Assembly: GCA_029259975.1 (NCBI GenBank)
Contig: JAJDEE010000391.1
Span: 1-16,565 of the forward strand
Origin: Planctomycetota bacterium
GTDB taxonomy: Bacteria; Planctomycetota; Planctomycetia; Pirellulales; Lacipirellulaceae
DNA: 16,565 bases
Direction: 5' to 3'
A model generated the notes under the pieces. That model did not search any database, was not told where the DNA came from, and saw only the letters and a list, made by a program, of their open reading frames with translations. Positions 14,192 through 16,565 of this stretch are shown one piece after another. Within the stretch, counting starts at the first letter, position 1. Each line of letters begins with the position of its first letter. The position numbers and the translations under genes are program-made.

Positions 14192-15715
14192 ATGCCTGAC
14201 GAAGAAAATGAAGGTGCCGAGACTGGCACACTAGAAGCCGATACACTGGCCGAAAACACGGACGTCGACGCAAAGGATGAGCCGAAAGAGCTTAATCTCC
14301 AGGTCGAGGTTGCTAGTCCCAGTGCTTGCGAGCGCCACGTGACCGTGACGGTGTCGCGCGAGGATGTCGACCGTTATCTCGACGACGCTTATGGCGAGTT
14401 GATGGCGACCGCCAGCGTCCCAGGATTCCGTGCTGGGCGTGCTCCTCGCAAATTGGTCGAAAGCCGCTTCAAGAAAGAAATTAGCGAGCAGATCAAAGGT
14501 TCGCTCCTCATGGACAGCCTGGGGCAGGTCAGCGAACAGCAAGAGTTCACTGCTATCAGCGAGCCGGATCTAAATCTTGATGCGGTCGAAGTGCCCGAAG
14601 AAGGGCCGATGACTTTCGAATTCGACATCGAAGTCCGCCCTGAATTTGAGATGCCGAAGTGGCGAGGCCTCAAGCTCGATCGCCCGGTGCGTGACTTCGC
14701 CGATGACGACATCGATCAGCAGCTCGAAAAAATGCTCACTCGGTACGGGCAACTCACGCCTTATGACGGCCCGGCCAGCGAAGGCGACTACCTGACCGTC
14801 AACATTACTACCACGCACGATGGCAAGCAGTTAGTACATGACGAAGAACGCGTCCTGCGGATCCGCCCGACGCTCAGCTTCCGCGATGGCAAACTCGAAG
14901 GTTTCGACAAACTCGTGGAAGGCGCCAAAGCTGCCGAAAAACGCTCTGGCCAGGTGGAGCTAACGCAAGATGCCCCAACCGAAGAACTTCGTGGTCAAAA
15001 GGTCGACGCCGAATTCGAAATCCTCGAGGTCAAGCAGCTCAAGCTACCTGAGCTGACCGAAGATTTCCTGAAAGAGATGGGCGATTTCGAGTCGGAAGAT
15101 AAGCTTCGCGAAGCGATCAAGGCCGACTTGCAGCGTCAACTTGAATACGAGCAACAGCAAAAAATTCGCGGCCAAATCACCGCCTTGCTGACCGAGGCGG
15201 CTTCGTGGGAACTGCCACCCGGGCTATTGCAACGGCAAAGCGCCCGCGAGCTAGAACGTGCTGTCATGGAATTACGACGTTCCGGCTTCAGCGAGGCTGA
15301 GATCCGCGCACGCGAGAATCAGCTCCAGCAAAACAGCGCCAGCTCAACGGCCCAAGGCCTCAAAGAGCACTTTATCCTGGAGCGCATCGCCGAGGACGAG
15401 GACATTGAGGTCGAAGAGGGTGATTTCGAGAAGGAAATTTTCTTGATGGCCATGCAAAGTGGCGAGTCGCCACGCCGAGTCCGTGCCCAAATCGAAAAAC
15501 GTGGTTTGATGGACGTGTTGCAGAATCAGATTCTCGAGCGCAAAGTTCTCGAAGCTGTGCAAGATAAGGCCAAATTCAACGACCAACCTTACGAGCCAGA
15601 GCCACTAGATGTAGAAGCCATTTACTTAGCTGCTGGTGGCGGCGACGGGGCGGCTTCGATTCCAGATGCTGCGGTCGCTGAGCCAGAGGAGTCGGAAGAA
15701 GAGGAAGCTTCCTAA
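14192..15715 (+). CDS. tig: Trigger factor (ribosome-bound chaperone, peptidyl-prolyl isomerase)
   Basis: The protein has 507 residues, longer than the usual ~430. After an acidic N-terminal tail (1-33) comes the ribosome-binding domain with the signature GFRAGRAPRKLVESRF (78-93). The FKBP-type isomerase domain spans about 195-285 (PASEGDYLTVNI, LEGFDKLVEG). The junction LPELTEDFLKEMG (285-297) leads into the helical C-terminal chaperone domain. The tail from about 475 is Gly/Ala/Glu-rich and ends EEPEESEEEEAS-like. Trigger factor binds nascent chains at the ribosome exit. ATG 14192 is chosen over an in-frame TTG at 14180, which adds only four residues; no ribosome site is obvious for either. 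It sits 109 bases after the tRNA and 108 before clpP, the same order as in many bacteria. Confidence 0.96.
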   Translation: MPDEENEGAETGTLEADTLAENTDVDAKDEPKELNLQVEVASPSACERHVTVTVSREDVDRYLDDAYGELMATASVPGFRAGRAPRKLVESRFKKEISEQIKGSLLMDSLGQVSEQQEFTAISEPDLNLDAVEVPEEGPMTFEFDIEVRPEFEMPKWRGLKLDRPVRDFADDDIDQQLEKMLTRYGQLTPYDGPASEGDYLTVNITTTHDGKQLVHDEERVLRIRPTLSFRDGKLEGFDKLVEGAKAAEKRSGQVELTQDAPTEELRGQKVDAEFEILEVKQLKLPELTEDFLKEMGDFESEDKLREAIKADLQRQLEYEQQQKIRGQITALLTEAASWELPPGLLQRQSARELERAVMELRRSGFSEAEIRARENQLQQNSASSTAQGLKEHFILERIAEDEDIEVEEGDFEKEIFLMAMQSGESPRRVRAQIEKRGLMDVLQNQILERKVLEAVQDKAKFNDQPYEPEPLDVEAIYLAAGGGDGAASIPDAAVAEPEESEEEEAS

Positions 15716-15823
15716 CGGAGTTTGCGGCTTAGCCACCGTTTGCATGTCTCAGCATTGCTTGTGGTTTCGCCAATAAGAAAATGCGCTATACCCAAGCGCA
15801 AGTGCCAAACGCAAAGGATTGAA

Positions 15824-16513
15824 ATGAACAACAGCACATCGCCCAACTTTTCCCCGCTGGCCTTCGAAACCGGCAGCGACCCTCGTGGTTTTGATCCGCG
15901 CAGTTTTGACCCACAAGGGGCAGCGGCGGCGAACAACTACCAGCGCCAGCGTCAGATGACTTTGGGCGATTTGCTGCTAGAAAATCGCATCATTTTCTTG
16001 CAAGGCGAAATCTACGATGGCAACGCCAACGAACTGGTGATGAAGCTGCTTTACCTGCAGAGCGAAAACCGTCGCAAAGATATCCACTTCTACATCAACT
16101 CGCCCGGTGGCAGCGTGTCTTCGACCTTAGCCATTTACGACACGATGCAAATGATTACGCCACCAGTGGCGACCTACTGCGTCGGTCTTGCTGCTAGCGG
16201 TGGTGCGGTATTGCTTGCTGGCGGAGTGAAAGACAAGCGTTTCGCGCTGGCAAATTCAAAAGTGATGATCCATCAGCCACATGGCGGAGTCGGTGGTCAA
16301 GTCTCTGACATCGAAATTCAAGCACAAGAGATCTTGAAGACGCGTGCAACGCTCAACGAAATCTTAGCTGGCCACTGTGGCAAAACGGCCGAAGAAATCG
16401 GTGCTGCCTGCGATCGCGACTACTACATGACCGCTCCCGAAGCCAAAGAATTCGGCATCGTCGACGACATCCTCACCAAGCCGCCTGGTAGCGAAGAAGA
16501 CGAAGACGATTGA
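15824..16513 (+). CDS. clpP: ATP-dependent Clp protease proteolytic subunit
   Basis: The protein has 229 residues. The catalytic triad is present: Ser125 in GLAASGGAVLLAGG, His150 in MIHQPHGG, and Asp199 in CDRDYYMTAPEAKEFGIVDDIL. The fold motifs ENRIIFLQGEI (53-63) and FYINSPGGSVSS (89-100) are intact. It assembles into the Clp barrel and degrades unfolded proteins delivered by ClpX or ClpA/C. Compared with common ClpP, Met after the catalytic Ser is Gly. The N-terminus is about 30 residues longer, with a small DPRGF-DPRSF-DPQG repeat (19-32); it may be processed. ATG 15824 has aaagga (15813-15818) five bases upstream, which settles the start against in-frame TTG 15722. The tail is acidic (EEDEDD). 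It is probably co-transcribed with tig. Confidence 0.97.
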   Translation: MNNSTSPNFSPLAFETGSDPRGFDPRSFDPQGAAAANNYQRQRQMTLGDLLLENRIIFLQGEIYDGNANELVMKLLYLQSENRRKDIHFYINSPGGSVSSTLAIYDTMQMITPPVATYCVGLAASGGAVLLAGGVKDKRFALANSKVMIHQPHGGVGGQVSDIEIQAQEILKTRATLNEILAGHCGKTAEEIGAACDRDYYMTAPEAKEFGIVDDILTKPPGSEEDEDD

Positions 16514-16548
16514 AGCAATTTATACACCCCAACGGATTGAAACCTGCC

Positions 16549-16565
16549 ATGACGCTGATTCCTTA
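16549..16565 (+). CDS. Start of next gene, probably a second clpP
   Basis: ATG at 16549 opens MTLIP before the window ends. It lies 35 bases after the clpP stop and is preceded by cggattgaaa, nearly the same leader as before clpP. From knowledge of Planctomycetes, where two clpP genes follow tig and ClpP proteins begin with a similar IPY stretch, this is probably clpP2. Five residues cannot prove it. Confidence 0.5.

Noticed and set aside
15722..15823. Longer clpP start at TTG 15722
   Set aside because: The ATG at 15824 has a well-placed aaagga site, and the extra residues resemble no ClpP N-terminus.

Overview
The window looks like a chromosomal segment of a Planctomycete, most likely of the Pirellula/Blastopirellula type. 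This is inferred from gene content and not tested by any search. Pointers are a MoxR/DUF58/VWA cluster with very large membrane proteins, a secreted squalene-cyclase-like alpha/alpha toroid protein ending in PIFQR, a trigger factor followed by two clpP genes, weak or absent Shine-Dalgarno sites, and word-like repeats between genes.

Positions 1-12651 hold six plus-strand genes that probably form one operon. In order they are the 3' part of a MoxR-type AAA+ ATPase, a DUF58 protein with a von Willebrand A (VWA) MIDAS motif, a BatA-like membrane VWA protein, a second membrane VWA protein with a helical insert and a glutamine-amidotransferase-like fold, a 1462-residue DUF4175-like membrane/coiled-coil protein, and the exported toroid protein. 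The first three junctions (58, 81 and 102 bases) carry low-complexity or inverted-repeat words. The last two are tight (15 and 9 bases). From known MoxR/VWA systems, the ATPase plausibly remodels or inserts a metal-dependent VWA complex at the envelope. The substrate is not known.

Positions 12652-14009 are mostly non-coding on the plus strand. They contain an inverted repeat of the 'ccgcagagg' type, a small minus-strand pair (an ASCH-domain protein and a two-helix membrane protein), a 29-base-arm hairpin of 'cattggtcatt' words, and a good sigma70-like promoter.

Positions 14010-16565 are a protein-quality-control module: tRNA-Gly(GCC), trigger factor (tig) with acidic tails, clpP with an intact Ser-His-Asp triad, and the first codons of what is probably a second clpP. 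No clear terminator separates the tRNA from tig. The promoter upstream of the tRNA may therefore also feed the tig-clpP genes.

No CRISPR array, transposase, phage gene or rRNA was seen. The least understood part is the envelope VWA apparatus, especially the two large proteins at 4261-11484.
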